Below, one piece after another: positions 41,152-52,090 of a stretch of DNA of 64,000 nucleotides; within the stretch, counting starts at the first letter, position 1, and every line of letters begins with the position of its first letter. This DNA comes from Symsagittifera roscoffensis (Eukaryota; Xenacoelomorpha; Acoela; Convolutidae): positions 28,770,318-28,834,317 of the forward strand of contig NC_087068.1 of the NCBI RefSeq assembly GCF_963678635.1. The letters run 5' to 3'. The notes below the pieces were generated by a model. That model saw nothing but the letters and a program-made list of their open reading frames with translations. It was not told where the DNA came from and made no database searches. The position numbers and the translations under genes were made by a program.

Positions 41152-42872
41152 GCCGCCAACTTGGATCACTACACCGATCAAATTCCCACCCAACCAATCT
41201 TACCTCTCCAATCCCAATAATACCACTTTTTGCTTTTCCGCCACCCGATTTTTCATCTAGTAATGTAACATCAGGCATGAATTCCGACACTAATACACAC
41301 ATCTCAGTTTTATATTCCATCTCACAACTCAATAACCCAAATATTGAAACCCCCGATGAATTTGCCGACTCAGAACCATCCCCATCCAATAATTTTCATA
41401 ACTCTTCTAATTTTTCTCAACCCCCTTTTCAACCCATATTATCCAATAACCCTGACCCAATCACTCCCACACCCTCTTATGCTTCCCAAGTTACCCCAAC
41501 CTACTCCTCATACCATTCTGACCAATCATCTCATTCTCCAGACACCCCCCGAATCTCCCCAGAGCTAGATAATTTTATTACCCTTCAACAACAACCCTAC
41601 CACCTTAATACCCCAACCATAAACCAAATCTCCTCCACAATAAATTCATCCAACCCCCCTACCCCTACACCCTCTTCAAATTATACTGAATCATTAGCAC
41701 CATCATCCACATCAACTGAATCTTCACTCAACACTAATAGAGCTTACCGCACTTTTAAAAGAAAGTTCCCCAACCATCCTTTCCCAGCAAAACCAGGAAC
41801 AGCCCGTGAATACATCAACCACCCCAAGCATACTAACACAAAAGAATTTTTAGCCATCACCTTACCCTCATTCCCACAATACACCTTAAACACCCCCCAC
41901 GACACTAACGAAACACGCAACTTTGTAGATGAATACGTTTTAATGCCCACTCTCTCTTGGACCTCATATTATCATTTTACTAACCCTCTTTGCTTACCTT
42001 TATCTAACACTCACATCGATATAGAGCGAAATACGGACATGCTATATCGACTCACTACACCACTAACCGCTAGACAATTTACTTACGTTGGATATAAAAA
42101 ATCACTAAAAACACACACTGCACCTAGAGCTAACGAATATACACTCGAATACTATGATCACAACATCATCAGAGCTAACCAAGATCAATTCTTAGACGAC
42201 GATCGCTTCGCTAATCCACAAATTACCGAGAAATTTTTCATCAAGACACCATATATATTTACACTAAACATCTTCGACCGAAAGTTTGATCACATTATTT
42301 CAGAAGCACTAACAGACACACAAGCATACGAAAGTTTTAAAGAACGCACTAAACAAACCCACACATATAGTTATTATCGCTTCATCCAAAATCACTTTGA
42401 CCTACACACACCCTCTAGACAACCACACCATCGTTTTCAATTCCTTAATTCCAAATACACTTCACCATTTTTCCTAAATTTCACATATTGCATTAAAGAT
42501 ACTAACCTTCATGGTATTCTTCGCAATTATGATCCCATAACCCAAATGTACATCTTCTGTCCCATCACCAAGACCTTCAACGCCAAAGAATCCCGACCCT
42601 TCCTTATCCCGCACGAGTTTGTACAACCCATAGAAATCCCAATTTTAGAATTCATCCACAACACTAAATTCAATCACAAATTATATAATCTAATCCAAAA
42701 CACACCTTATGAGTTTGCAGTTGGCACTGAAGAACTAACCACTATCAAGGCACTCCAATTGCTTTGGCCACTGCTTCAGACTAAAAATATCATCCGCATC
42801 TTAGCTAAACTACTAACAACTTCAGAACTAATTCACGACATCTTCCCCCACGGTTTTTTCCCCGACGACTAA
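41148..42872 (+). CDS. 574-aa ORF after env, unknown
   Basis: Starts in the ATGA overlap at the env stop. Residues 1-210 are rich in P, S, T and N (low complexity, for example PDTPRISPELDNF). Residues 211-574 look globular, with aromatic and charged residues (FKRKFPNHPFPAKPGTARE, SLKTHTAPRANEYTLEYYDH, YSYYRFIQNHFDLH). No signal peptide, membrane segment, zinc finger or enzymatic motif was recognised. The long open frame in a young element argues for function. Three bases after its stop is a consensus splice donor. Confidence 0.65.
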   Translation: MSRQLGSLHRSNSHPTNLTSPIPIIPLFAFPPPDFSSSNVTSGMNSDTNTHISVLYSISQLNNPNIETPDEFADSEPSPSNNFHNSSNFSQPPFQPILSNNPDPITPTPSYASQVTPTYSSYHSDQSSHSPDTPRISPELDNFITLQQQPYHLNTPTINQISSTINSSNPPTPTPSSNYTESLAPSSTSTESSLNTNRAYRTFKRKFPNHPFPAKPGTAREYINHPKHTNTKEFLAITLPSFPQYTLNTPHDTNETRNFVDEYVLMPTLSWTSYYHFTNPLCLPLSNTHIDIERNTDMLYRLTTPLTARQFTYVGYKKSLKTHTAPRANEYTLEYYDHNIIRANQDQFLDDDRFANPQITEKFFIKTPYIFTLNIFDRKFDHIISEALTDTQAYESFKERTKQTHTYSYYRFIQNHFDLHTPSRQPHHRFQFLNSKYTSPFFLNFTYCIKDTNLHGILRNYDPITQMYIFCPITKTFNAKESRPFLIPHEFVQPIEIPILEFIHNTKFNHKLYNLIQNTPYEFAVGTEELTTIKALQLLWPLLQTKNIIRILAKLLTTSELIHDIFPHGFFPDD

Positions 42873-42875
42873 CAG

Positions 42876-42954
42876 GTAAGTATGAATTAAATGAATATAA
42901 CTAACTAATTGAAATATTAAAAAACTCACCATACTTTATTCATGTTTTCTTTAG
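42876..42954 (+). promoter_or_regulatory. Possible small intron just after the 574-aa ORF
   Basis: The donor cag|gtaagt is a full consensus, 3 nt after the stop codon. ctaac branch-like sequences lie at about 42900, and the acceptor is ttttctttag. Confidence 0.5.
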
Positions 42955-43729
42955 ATTTTTAGCCTTCATCCGACGATCACCTACAAAAACCACAAAAGAC
43001 AAATAAAAATCGCAAATTTCATCAAATAGATTTCAAAAATTCTATTAATCTCTTACACTTATAGATTTATAAATTTAATACCAATGCAATAAATTCATTT
43101 CTAAAATTTTCCCCACAAGCAGTAAATCTAATTATGATGAAAATTTGTAACTTAAAATTCCCCCATAACTAGCAGTAAATTTCCAAATCCTATGCAGTAA
43201 ATTAATAAAATGCAAATGCAGTACTAACCTTTTGATATTCTCATTTATTCGCACAGAAATTCTATCCACACTCGCACAGCTCGCCCACGAAGAATTGTTT
43301 AAAATAATGAATTTCAATTTCAAGTTTTCACACTCAACAACTCTAACATATAATAACATGTTTCAAACTTTCCTTTAACCCGGTTGGAAAGGAATCATAT
43401 ACTAAACAAAACTAACCAACGCAGCTTACTAAATACCACAAATCATAGAATAACAGCATGACTAAGAAAAGGAAACCAACGGTACCCAAACCGGATTAAC
43501 CCAGTTTAAAACTGGATAATTTATTCTTTTGAAGACTATTATAAAGTCTAAGAAAGAAATAATAAAACACAAAAAAGTCGAAAGACAAACCCATACCACG
43601 AACAATTTGCTTTTTGGAAAAAGGACATAACCAACAAGACATAAGAAAAACCACAACAAACCCAACATAAAACGTTGTCACATAACAGGACCCCTCACAA
43701 AAACCGCATGAAATCATACTCCCACTCCT

Positions 43730-43786
43730 GGCCTAACCCACCAGGAAGGACGTCCTGAGCATGCTCTATAGCCGGCCTAACCCACC
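43730..43786 (+). repeat. Paired 10-nt palindromes between direct repeats
   Basis: ggcctaacccacc at about 43730 and 43774 flanks two adjacent perfect palindromes: aggacgtcct (43747-43756) and gagcatgctc (43757-43766). Confidence 0.75.
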
Positions 43787-44479
43787 GTGCTACATCCACG
43801 CTTTGTGACCACACCTCTATTTTTAATAAGAGCTACTCAAGTGTGAGTAACTCTTCAAAATAACCGAACTAAAACAAAAAGCTTTTGTGAAAACAACTAA
43901 CTAAAATCATAATTAAAAAATATTAAACTAATAAATGTTTTATAAAATGTAAATTACATTATGCAATACATAGATCAGAATACAACACCAAGGACGAACA
44001 TCTAAAGACAAAACGACCCCACTACACTCGAGAGAGAATGACCAACCACAATCGATATGCCACTCACAATCACAACTCAAAGGATTTAGAGTACGACTTG
44101 ACTTCGCAGAAAAGGACTTCATTGAACTAGACCAATGACCACCTCGATGTTCAAGTATACGTACAGATCCGAGTAACCAGGCATCCCCTCCACGCACAAT
44201 CTCCACGCCATTCCCAAACTAGATCAGACACAAAAGAAGTTCTCCACGCAGAACAGAAAAACCTGACATAGCCAACCATTCTGAAATCAGATTTGAGTTT
44301 GTTGCGAAGACTTAGTCGTTGTCACTAGAAGACACAACGTCTTATGTCTCTAACTCCAGCTTCCTGGAACTTCTTTAACAAAAAGGAAACAGAAGAAGTA
44401 AGATGTTCGCCAAACACCAACGTCCATCATCCATCCTTCGAATTGCAGAAGAACTATTCTAAAAAACTCTGTAAAACCC

Positions 44480-44486
44480 GGATGGG
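44480..44486 (+). promoter_or_regulatory. Polypurine-like tract before the 3' LTR
   Basis: ggatggg directly upstream of the LTR start; short and interrupted by one T. This is the position where plus-strand priming occurs in LTR elements. Confidence 0.4.
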
Positions 44487-44896
44487 TGGAACCTGATCTA
44501 AACTACATTTTATGATTGGATAATTTAGATATTTTACCAATGTAAAGTATTTAATATTAACCAATCATGATCCATCTAACTAACAACCCACTTATTTGTA
44601 AGTGCTGAAGTTACTTGTAATTTCAGCACCAGAGAGATTTGAATTTAACTTAGAAATTAGTTGGACTCTCCCGAGCACTTCAGCAGCCGCAATAAACCAG
44701 TATACCCTAGATCTATTGAGCCTAGCAGAGACTAGTTAAACAACCTGAGACTAGATAGTATAAGAGTAAGATTAGGATCGGTATTAGACTAAGAAGTTGC
44801 ACGAATCTATCCGGCCGAAAATAAGATAGCGTGACGAGCAGACGGTGTACCCTATCCGAAATTACTCTATGAGTTAAACAACTCGGTCATAACTCA
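44487..44896 (+). repeat. 3' LTR of element M (410 bp)
   Basis: One difference from the 5' LTR. aataaa is at 44691-44696. It is followed by the atag target duplication. Confidence 0.95.
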
Positions 44897-44900
44897 ATAG
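44897..44900. repeat. Target-site duplication atag (right)
   Basis: Identical to 26055-26058. Confidence 0.9.
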
Positions 44901-45430
44901 CCTCAATATCTCAATACTGCTGCAACGACCTTAGAAAGCATAAGAGCATGAGCATGAGTAGAATAACGCAAAATTAAGCTACTAGCTTATATTCTTTTTT
45001 TATTTTCTGGTGACTAAAAAGCAATTTTTTAGCCATGTTAATTTTCGCTGATTGTTGACTTCAACAAGTTTCTGTGACAAAAAAACATGGTTTAATAAGC
45101 TCTTTTTCTTTCCCTTCTCACTACAATTAAAATTATTTGGGGAAGGAGGAAAAAGAACCGTTTGATGCAATGTTGAAACAAACCTTTCCGACGATTTACT
45201 TAAAACACTGCCCGTAGTTTTTAATGCGGAATTTTTAAGAGCAGCCGAAGTTTTTTTCTCATATTTTCATACCCCCCTCCCCCGAGCACACGTTTTAAAG
45301 TTTCGATTTTCAGTGTAACTAAGTTCGTTTTTATTTGCGAAAGTATGAAGAAAAATGTGTTCAGAATATTTCATTCTAATTAATTAGAGTGAAATAATAC
45401 TTAATGAGGATCAATTGAGCAATCTACCCT

Positions 45431-45470
45431 CCTCCCCCCCCCTACCCCCCCCCCCCATTCTCGAATGGGG
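45431..45470. repeat. Poly-C tract with hairpin
   Basis: Runs of 8 and 13 C, the second ending in ccccattc / gaatgggg with a 2-nt loop. The opposite strand could form G-quadruplex structures. Confidence 0.6.
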
Positions 45471-45515
45471 ATAGGGATGAGATAACTCAATAGGTACTTG
45501 AGACATGTTTATAAC

Positions 45516-45952
45516 CAGGGGCGGATCTAGGATTTTCTCGAGGGGGGCGGATTTTCAAAAAAAATTCGAAAATTTTGACGACCTTTTTTTTTTAGGTCGA
45601 CCAAATAGATTTTTTGAGCTCTCCCAAAGCACTGTGTTTGCCCCTATTTTGGCAAAACTTTCTGCGCCGCAGGCGAATTTTTGAAAAACAGTCAAAAAAG
45701 CCGTTTTTGGGCACTTTTTGAAAAATGTTGACAAAAAAAATCGCTTTTTTTTGGCGCGCGCTCCCCCTCAAAGTTAGTATACCTTGGCGCCAAAGGTGCC
45801 TTTAGAAAAATTTTAGGGTCGGTTGGCCAAAAATGGATTTCTGAAAAAAGTATCAAAGGGGGGACCCTTTGGGTCGGCAGGGGGTCGAATCCCTGAGGGG
45901 GGGGGGGGCGTCCGCATACCCCCCCCCCCGCCCCCCCCTAAATCCGCCCCTG
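45516..45952. mobile_element. hAT-type MITE (437 bp)
   Basis: Terminal inverted repeats start caggggcgga and end tccgcccctg. The 8-bp duplication tttataac sits on both sides (45508-45515, 45953-45960). An 8-bp duplication with CAGGG ends is the hAT pattern. No transposase is encoded. The interior is G/C-tract rich. Confidence 0.85.
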
Positions 45953-46425
45953 TTTATAACCGCTTGAAAGTAGTTTGAATGATATGATATCATTTACTAG
46001 ATTTTCCAGCGAACAATCATATCAAAGCTCAAAAATTACTTATAGATTGAAAAAAAGCAATAAAACTGGGGCACATGAAGCGACTTTTTTGTCCTAGATG
46101 AAAAAAAAACTAACGCGTAAAGAAATGAAGTGGCTGCGAAGAAACGTTTTTGATATTCAAATACAAGGCTAAAGCACTAGGTAAGTTCTTTCCTCGATGA
46201 AGAAATGGCCGCTCCAATGAAAATTTGCAAAAACTTTATTTTATGTCTATTTTTTATTTTTCGAAAACTTTCTCGCTACTCATGTAAAATAAACTTCAGT
46301 CGGTCAATTGATTGCGTGCTTCGAACACACAACCAGTTATTGCGTCTGCTGACGTCTTTTTCATGCGTTTTATTGTTGCTTGGGGGAGGGGGAAGATATC
46401 TCAATTGGCCTTTACGGGGGAGGGG

Positions 46426-48720
46426 CTGTAATTGTTACTCAAATGTGAGCGGGAGGGGGAATGAAAGAAGCGGGATAGGAGAGCAGGGGTGAAGCAAAAT
46501 ATTCGTCCCCCTTTTGACTCTATAATTACCTTCGTCCCCATCTTAACCAATTCCTTGCCTCCACTTGCCTATCTCCCTGCTCCGATTTGAGATGCTGCAC
46601 ACTTTCCCACATGAATTTGCACAATCAGTGACTCAATGTTTTTGAATTGCGCATTATCGCTCCGAAATTTTCCAATCAAGCAAATTGACCCCTGTCCAAA
46701 ACTACGGCTGATCAATATGGGTCGCAAAATGTCGCCCGAAGTCGCGCCAAAACTATTATTCGCGTTTCATTTTTTTGTGTTGCGCAAAGCCTCCCCATTT
46801 TTTGCGGAAAAAAAGCAACTAATTTATTTTGGTTCGTGAACCAAGTTTTTTGCTCATTCAAAGTCGCAATTTATCTCTTATGGGCTAGCCAATTATGAGC
46901 CAAAATTACTCGATCGTGCAAAGTTTGTTTTTGCTTGTACTAAGTAGGGCCAGATTTTGAGTTAGCATGGTCGCAACTTGCCGATTTGTGGTCACTATGT
47001 TCTTGAGTCCATCGCCCCCGTCCCCACCTCAGAAATTTTGACAACCTGCTGACCCAAGGGCTCTCCCCCTTGTACTATTTCAGAGGAAGTGTAGATTGCT
47101 CAACTGATCCCTTTATGATAACACAACAAAACTGTAATTGTTATTCATTTGTGAGCGGGAGGGGGAATGCAAGAAGCGGGATAGGAGAGCAGGGGTGATG
47201 CAAATTACTTGTCACCCGCTTGTCTGTTTTATTTCTTTCGTACTCGCGTTAACCAATTGCCTGCCTCACTTGCCTATCTCCCTGCTCCCATTTGAGATGT
47301 TGCACATTTTCGCACATTAGTTTTTGACTTGCGCAATATCGCTCCGAATTTTTTCAATCGCGTAAAGTGACCCCTGTCTAAGTTTGCGGCTGATCAATTT
47401 AGGCCGTGAAATGTCGCCCCGAAGTCGCTTTAAAACTATCAGTGGCGTTTTAAGTTTTTTGTGTTTTGCAAAGCCTCCCCATTTTTTGCGCAAAAAATGC
47501 AACTAATTTCTTTTGGGTCCTAAACACGTCAATGCGACGTTTTTCGTTCATTCAAAGCAGCGGCTTATCTCTTATGGTGTAGGCAAAATTGCGCCCAACC
47601 TCTCGCGCACGCAAAGTTTGTTTTGGGCCGTGCTAAGTAGGGCCAGCGTTAAGACGGTCGCAACTTGCTGATTTCTGGTCGCGACGTTCTTGAGTTCATT
47701 GCCCCCTCTCCACTTAAGGAATTTGACCGCTTGCTGACCCAAGTGCTTCCCCTTTTGTACTTATTTGTAGGAAATGTAGATTGCTCAATTGATCCCTTTG
47801 TAACAACCTCCAAAAAGTGTAATTGTTATTCAATTGGAGCGGGAGGGGAAATGAAAGAAGCAATATCTCAAAAAAAAATTTCAATCGCACAAAGTGACGC
47901 CTGTCTAAACTTGCGGCCAATCAATTTGGGCCGTGAAATGTCGCCCCGAAGTCGCTTTAAAACTATCAGTGGCGTTTTAAGTTTTTTGTGTTTTGCAAAG
48001 CCTCCCCATTTTTTGCGCAAAAAATGCAACTAATTTCTTTTGGGTCCTGAACACGTCAATGCGAAGTTTTTAGTTCATTCAAAGCAGCGGCTTATCTCTT
48101 ATGGTGTAGGCAAAATTGCGCCCAACCTCTCGCACACGCAAAGTTTGTTTTGGGCCGTGCTAAGTAGGGCCAGCGTTAAGACGGTCGCAACTTGCTGATT
48201 TCTGGTCGCGACGTTCTTGAGTTCATTGCCCCCTCTCCACTTAAGGAATTTGACCGCTTGCTGACCCAAGTGCTTCCCCTTTTGTACTTATTCGTAGGAA
48301 ATGTAGATTGCTCAATTGATCCCTTTGTAACAACCTCCAAAAAGTGTAATTGTTATTCAATTGGAGCGGGAGGGGAAATGAAAGAAGCAATATCTCAAAA
48401 CAAAAATTTCAATCGCACAAAGTGACGCCTGTCTAAACTTGCGGCCAATCAATTTGGGCCGTGAAATGTCGCCCCGAAGTCACGCCAAAACCATCAGTCG
48501 TTTTAAATTTTTTTTTGTTGCGCAAAGCCTTCCCAATTTTTTCGCAAAAAATGCAACTAATTCTTTTAAGGTAGTGATACTGTCACTCCCAAGTTTTTCA
48601 TTCATTCAAAGTGATTTCTATTCGCGATGTTCTTGAGTTCATCGCCCCCCTCACCACCTCAGGATTTCGACCGCCGGCTGATCCAAGGGTTCCTCATTTT
48701 GTACTATTTCGAGATATCCA
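46426..48720 (+). repeat. Tandem array of four GC-richer units
   Basis: Units begin at gtaattgttatt-like sequence followed by gagcgggaggggg, near 46426, 47127, 47815 and 48342. Lengths are about 701, 688, 528 and 380 bp (last truncated). The two middle units share a stretch of about 527 bp at very high identity (for example 47625-47880 against 48152-48407). Open frames inside repeat with the units and are not called genes. A TIR-like end (actagatccgctcctg) closes the region at 48806. Confidence 0.8.
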
Positions 48721-48783
48721 TTTTAGCTGACCATGCTTAAAAATTTTCCATTCTTAAAAAGTTTTTTTTTAAATCCCCCCTCC

Positions 48784-48806
48784 AGAAAATACTAGATCCG
48801 CTCCTG
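48784..48806. repeat. hAT-like terminal repeat end
   Basis: gaaaatactagatccgctcc, then tg, is the complement of the 45516 end with two mismatches. It could close a larger composite element holding the tandem array; a matching target duplication was not seen. Confidence 0.5.
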
Positions 48807-49479
48807 GAGCAAGAATGAAGGAACAGTAAAACAATCAAGAGATGGGCCCAAAAAACAAGTCAAAGAAAAATCCCAAAAAATTGAAGCAACTATATTTTTT
48901 AGATTTTTTTTGAAGTTGACCTTACGCATATTTTAAAAAGATATCATCAAAAATTGAGAACTGGTACAAAAAAAAGATTAAAATTATTTACGTTTCCAGC
49001 AAAACAATAATGATAATTTATCTACAGGAAATAAAACTGCCCGTACCAGGGACTGGCAGTACATGATCGATCCAACATCGACTTGTTTTTTCTATTTTTT
49101 ACTTGTACGGATGAACAAAGCAGCAAGTTTTTGTATTTTTTATGCTTACATATAAAACTATGAACCAATAACTGTAACCAATCATGATTTAGAACTAAGA
49201 CATTAATATATAACTATAATCAGATCTCTTTAACTACCCCCTCCCCCGTTTACAAAGGGGGTGAGGAGATTCGTTACTTGGTACAAAAATTACATATGCT
49301 TAACCATTGAATTATTTCTTTCTAGGGGTTCTGATAAAATTTCGTTCTGATAAAAAAGCATCATTAGATAAATTCAAAAGCATCAGAATCTTAAATTTTA
49401 GCGTTTAATTTTGGATAACTCAATTTGTTTCCAAGTAGAAACATACCCGATTTTGGTTGAGCACGGTGGAAACATATTT

Positions 49480-49749
49480 GAAAAAAAAACAGGCCAAGAA
49501 AAAGCATTTATAGGCACTTTTTGGAAAATTTTGACTAAAAAATTGTGATTTTTCGGCGCGGGCTCCCCTCATTCCCCTCAAAATTAGTATATATTCGCGC
49601 CCAAGGCGCCATTAAAAATTTTTAGGGTCCATCACCAAATATGGATTTCTCAAAATAGTACAAAGGGGGACCCTTTGGGTCGGGAGGGGGTCGAATCCCT
49701 GAGGGAAGGAGCGTCCGCCCCCTCACCCCCTCCCCTAAATCCGCCACTG
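49480..49749. mobile_element. Truncated second copy of the hAT-type MITE
   Basis: Aligns with 45690-45952 (tagggtc, ggaccctttgggtcgg, gggggtcgaatccctgaggg) and ends aaatccgccactg. The left end is missing. Confidence 0.65.
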
Positions 49750-51479
49750 GTGTGAGGTATGAATACAATTTAATCCATTTATTTTTGCGGCAATTTTGTA
49801 GTATTTAAAGCCGATGAATATTTTTCGCGAGTCTCAAAAACAACCAAGAACTTGCAAATGCCAAATGAAACAAACGCCGGTAGTTTCTCCAATTCTATTG
49901 ATGTTGCAGCAAAAGAAGTTGAAAATGTCGATGATATCCCCCCTTGCCAGAGAAAGGACCGATTTATAACTTTCAAAGGGCTCTTTTCCATTTACCTTAA
50001 CTTTGATTCATAGAATAAAAATAAATAACTTTTTGAGCGATATCCATTAATTTTAATGCAGGGCGCTGGTTCTTTACGCTGAAAAACGCTTAGAAATTTG
50101 ACCCCTTACCAAAAAAAACGAGATCCGCGCCAGCTTTTACCCTTCTTGGCTTTCTGCTTAGGACCTAATTGTTAGGTGATAAAGTGGCTGCATCTGCCTC
50201 TCGCTCGAATGGTCGTTGGGTCAAGGACCAACAATTTTGCTTGAGGGTGAGAGAACATGCCCATCCCAGAATAAATAACCAAAAATATTGCAGGACACGT
50301 CTACGGGGCCTTAAATCTGCCATTTTCAAATAAAGTTTAGCTCCCAAAAGCGCTATCTTTGTCGTGTCCCTTAGCAGCCATCTCTATATCCGTAAAGAGC
50401 TGAACAACTCGTATTTTGGTCCGATCTCTCTTGAATAAACCGTCTGAACTGAACTTAAATTAATTTTAAAACTTTTTGAGGCAAATTAAGTTAAAGTTTC
50501 TCATTGAACTTCTCCATAATACAAATGTTCTATTCAATAGCGCGATATTTTTGATTTCTAGGCAGAAATAGGGACAATGATGCAAAAAAGTAAAAAAAAA
50601 AACAGTTCGCTCAGTTTCAAAAATATTCGCACAGTTTATTTGAGTTCCCCCTTCTTACGATATTCCTAGATCCGCCGCTCGCTAAAATGTGTTCATTATC
50701 AAACAAAAATATAGTTTACTTTACATGAGTTGAGAAAAATTTCTCATTGTCAATTTTAACGAAATTCGTAAAATCACTTAAGCAATTCGCTGAAAAGAAA
50801 CGGGTGTGTCAAATAAGTTTGATGAGCATTGCTCTCAGAATTCACTTGAAAAAGTTACATGCGCTTGAATCATTTGTTTATTTGCAAAATTATTCGCAAA
50901 ATTATTTGTAGAGGAATTGACGACAAAGGTTGTAATGACACGGTATTGTTGTAATGTTTTGAGACGATTTAACCACAAGGTAGAGGACCAACATACGAGC
51001 TGCTCAAATCTTCGTGAGAACCGGTTAGATGCAATTTTTTGGTTATTTTTCTGGGCTGGGTAATGTTGCTTCACCCTCAAGTAACGAGCACGGATCATAG
51101 TGGGGCCTTGAACATAAGAACATTCGATTGAGAGCCTGAGACGTAACACTTTTACCGTCGCTCCACAAAATGACAAAATACTTTGGAAAAGAGCCTATTA
51201 ATTTTCTAAGATATTAACGAACAAGGGGCTGGCCTTCAGCACAAACTTGACGATTCCCTCAAAGCTTTTGAATTGGCACTGAAACTGAACAGAACTCTGG
51301 TGGATTACGCGCCTAGACTTCTGGGTTGGGTGGCATTCGTCTTCTGAATGAGAAGCATCTATAACGGCAGTAAGATTGTAAGCATGTATCATTGATAAGC
51401 CTCATACAAAATATCGACAAACGGGTCATTAAGGGAAGTTTTTCAAAAAAATAACATAGGCTTTTCGTGCTTATAACGT
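49750..51479. other. Non-coding stretch
   Basis: No convincing gene. A further decayed hAT-like end (cctagatccgccgctcg) lies near 50668. Minus frames at 51176-50835 and 51392-51198 have no recognisable features. Confidence 0.4.
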
Positions 51480-52090
51480 AGTCCAGGATGAGTTTTCACC
51501 CAAAAAATCCAAAAATCACAAAGTGTTTTCTTGTAAACACGATTATTATTATTTTCGTTTCATTTGCCAAAATAAAAACAAATTTGTAAAAACAACTGGC
51601 CTTTTTTCGCGACCACCAAAGTTTTCAAACGAAAACCAAATTACGTTTTTGGTATACAATTCCATGTGAAAATGGAAATTCTCTTAAATGGCTAAAATCA
51701 CCAAATGCAGTTCATCTGCGTGGTAACTGTCATTTACACTCTGGAATTTCTGATTACAAAAAATCTGTGGTTGTTGTTTCGGATGAAACACAAAATTTCA
51801 AAACAAAAATTTTTTATTTTTTCATTTATGGAAAAAATGCTTATCATATAATTTCATAGTATGCAAAAAATGCTTGTCATGCAATTTCATAGCATGGAAA
51901 AAATGCTTATCATGCTATTTCCATACAATTTTGGGGTAAAAAGACTGATGAAAAAGCTCAAACTTTAATTCCAGAGTATGGAAAAAAATGCTTGTTTCAA
52001 AATTTCATAGTATGGAAAAAATGTTTATTGTATGAAAGAGTATGATAAGCATTTTTTCATAAATGAAAATTGTATGGCAATCCATTTTTG
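51480..52090. repeat. Repeat region rich in TGATAAGC motifs, copy 2
   Basis: Same motif family as 21680-23030, mostly in the opposite orientation: atgcttatcat near 51838, 51868 and 51904, and gtatgataagcatttttt near 52044. It includes the inverted match to 22083-22170. Confidence 0.55.

Larger units (their letters stand above)
42873..44486 (+). other. 3' non-coding region of element M
   Basis: 1.6 kb without a convincing ORF. It begins with a possible 79-nt intron (42876-42954: cag|gtaagt ... ttttctttag). It includes a GC-richer structured block at 43730-43786 and ends in a short polypurine-like ggatggg (44480-44486) just before the LTR. Confidence 0.6.
26059..44896 (+). mobile_element. Element M: young 18.8-kb Ty3/Gypsy-type retroelement with env and accessory ORFs
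   Basis: The element is bounded by 410-bp LTRs and the target duplication atag (26055-26058 and 44897-44900). Order: LTR, primer binding site, leader with small ORF, basic 155-aa ORF, Gag-Pol (2,740 aa), two small hydrophobic ORFs, methionine-free Pro/Ser-rich ORF, env-like ORF in two frames, 574-aa ORF, 1.6-kb 3' region, LTR. Domain order PR-RT-RH-IN identifies the Ty3/Gypsy (Metaviridae) plan. The size is about twice or more that of common Ty3 elements. Near-identical LTRs and an open 2,740-codon frame point to a recent, possibly active insertion. The plus strand is strikingly A-rich across the coding part. Confidence 0.95.

Noticed and set aside
47665-48033. 122-codon frame and near-identical frame at 48192
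   Set aside because: Both are translations of the same tandem repeat unit; no protein features.
50835-51392. Minus frames of 113 and 64 codons
   Set aside because: No recognisable domain, signal peptide or splice context; could be an old repeat.
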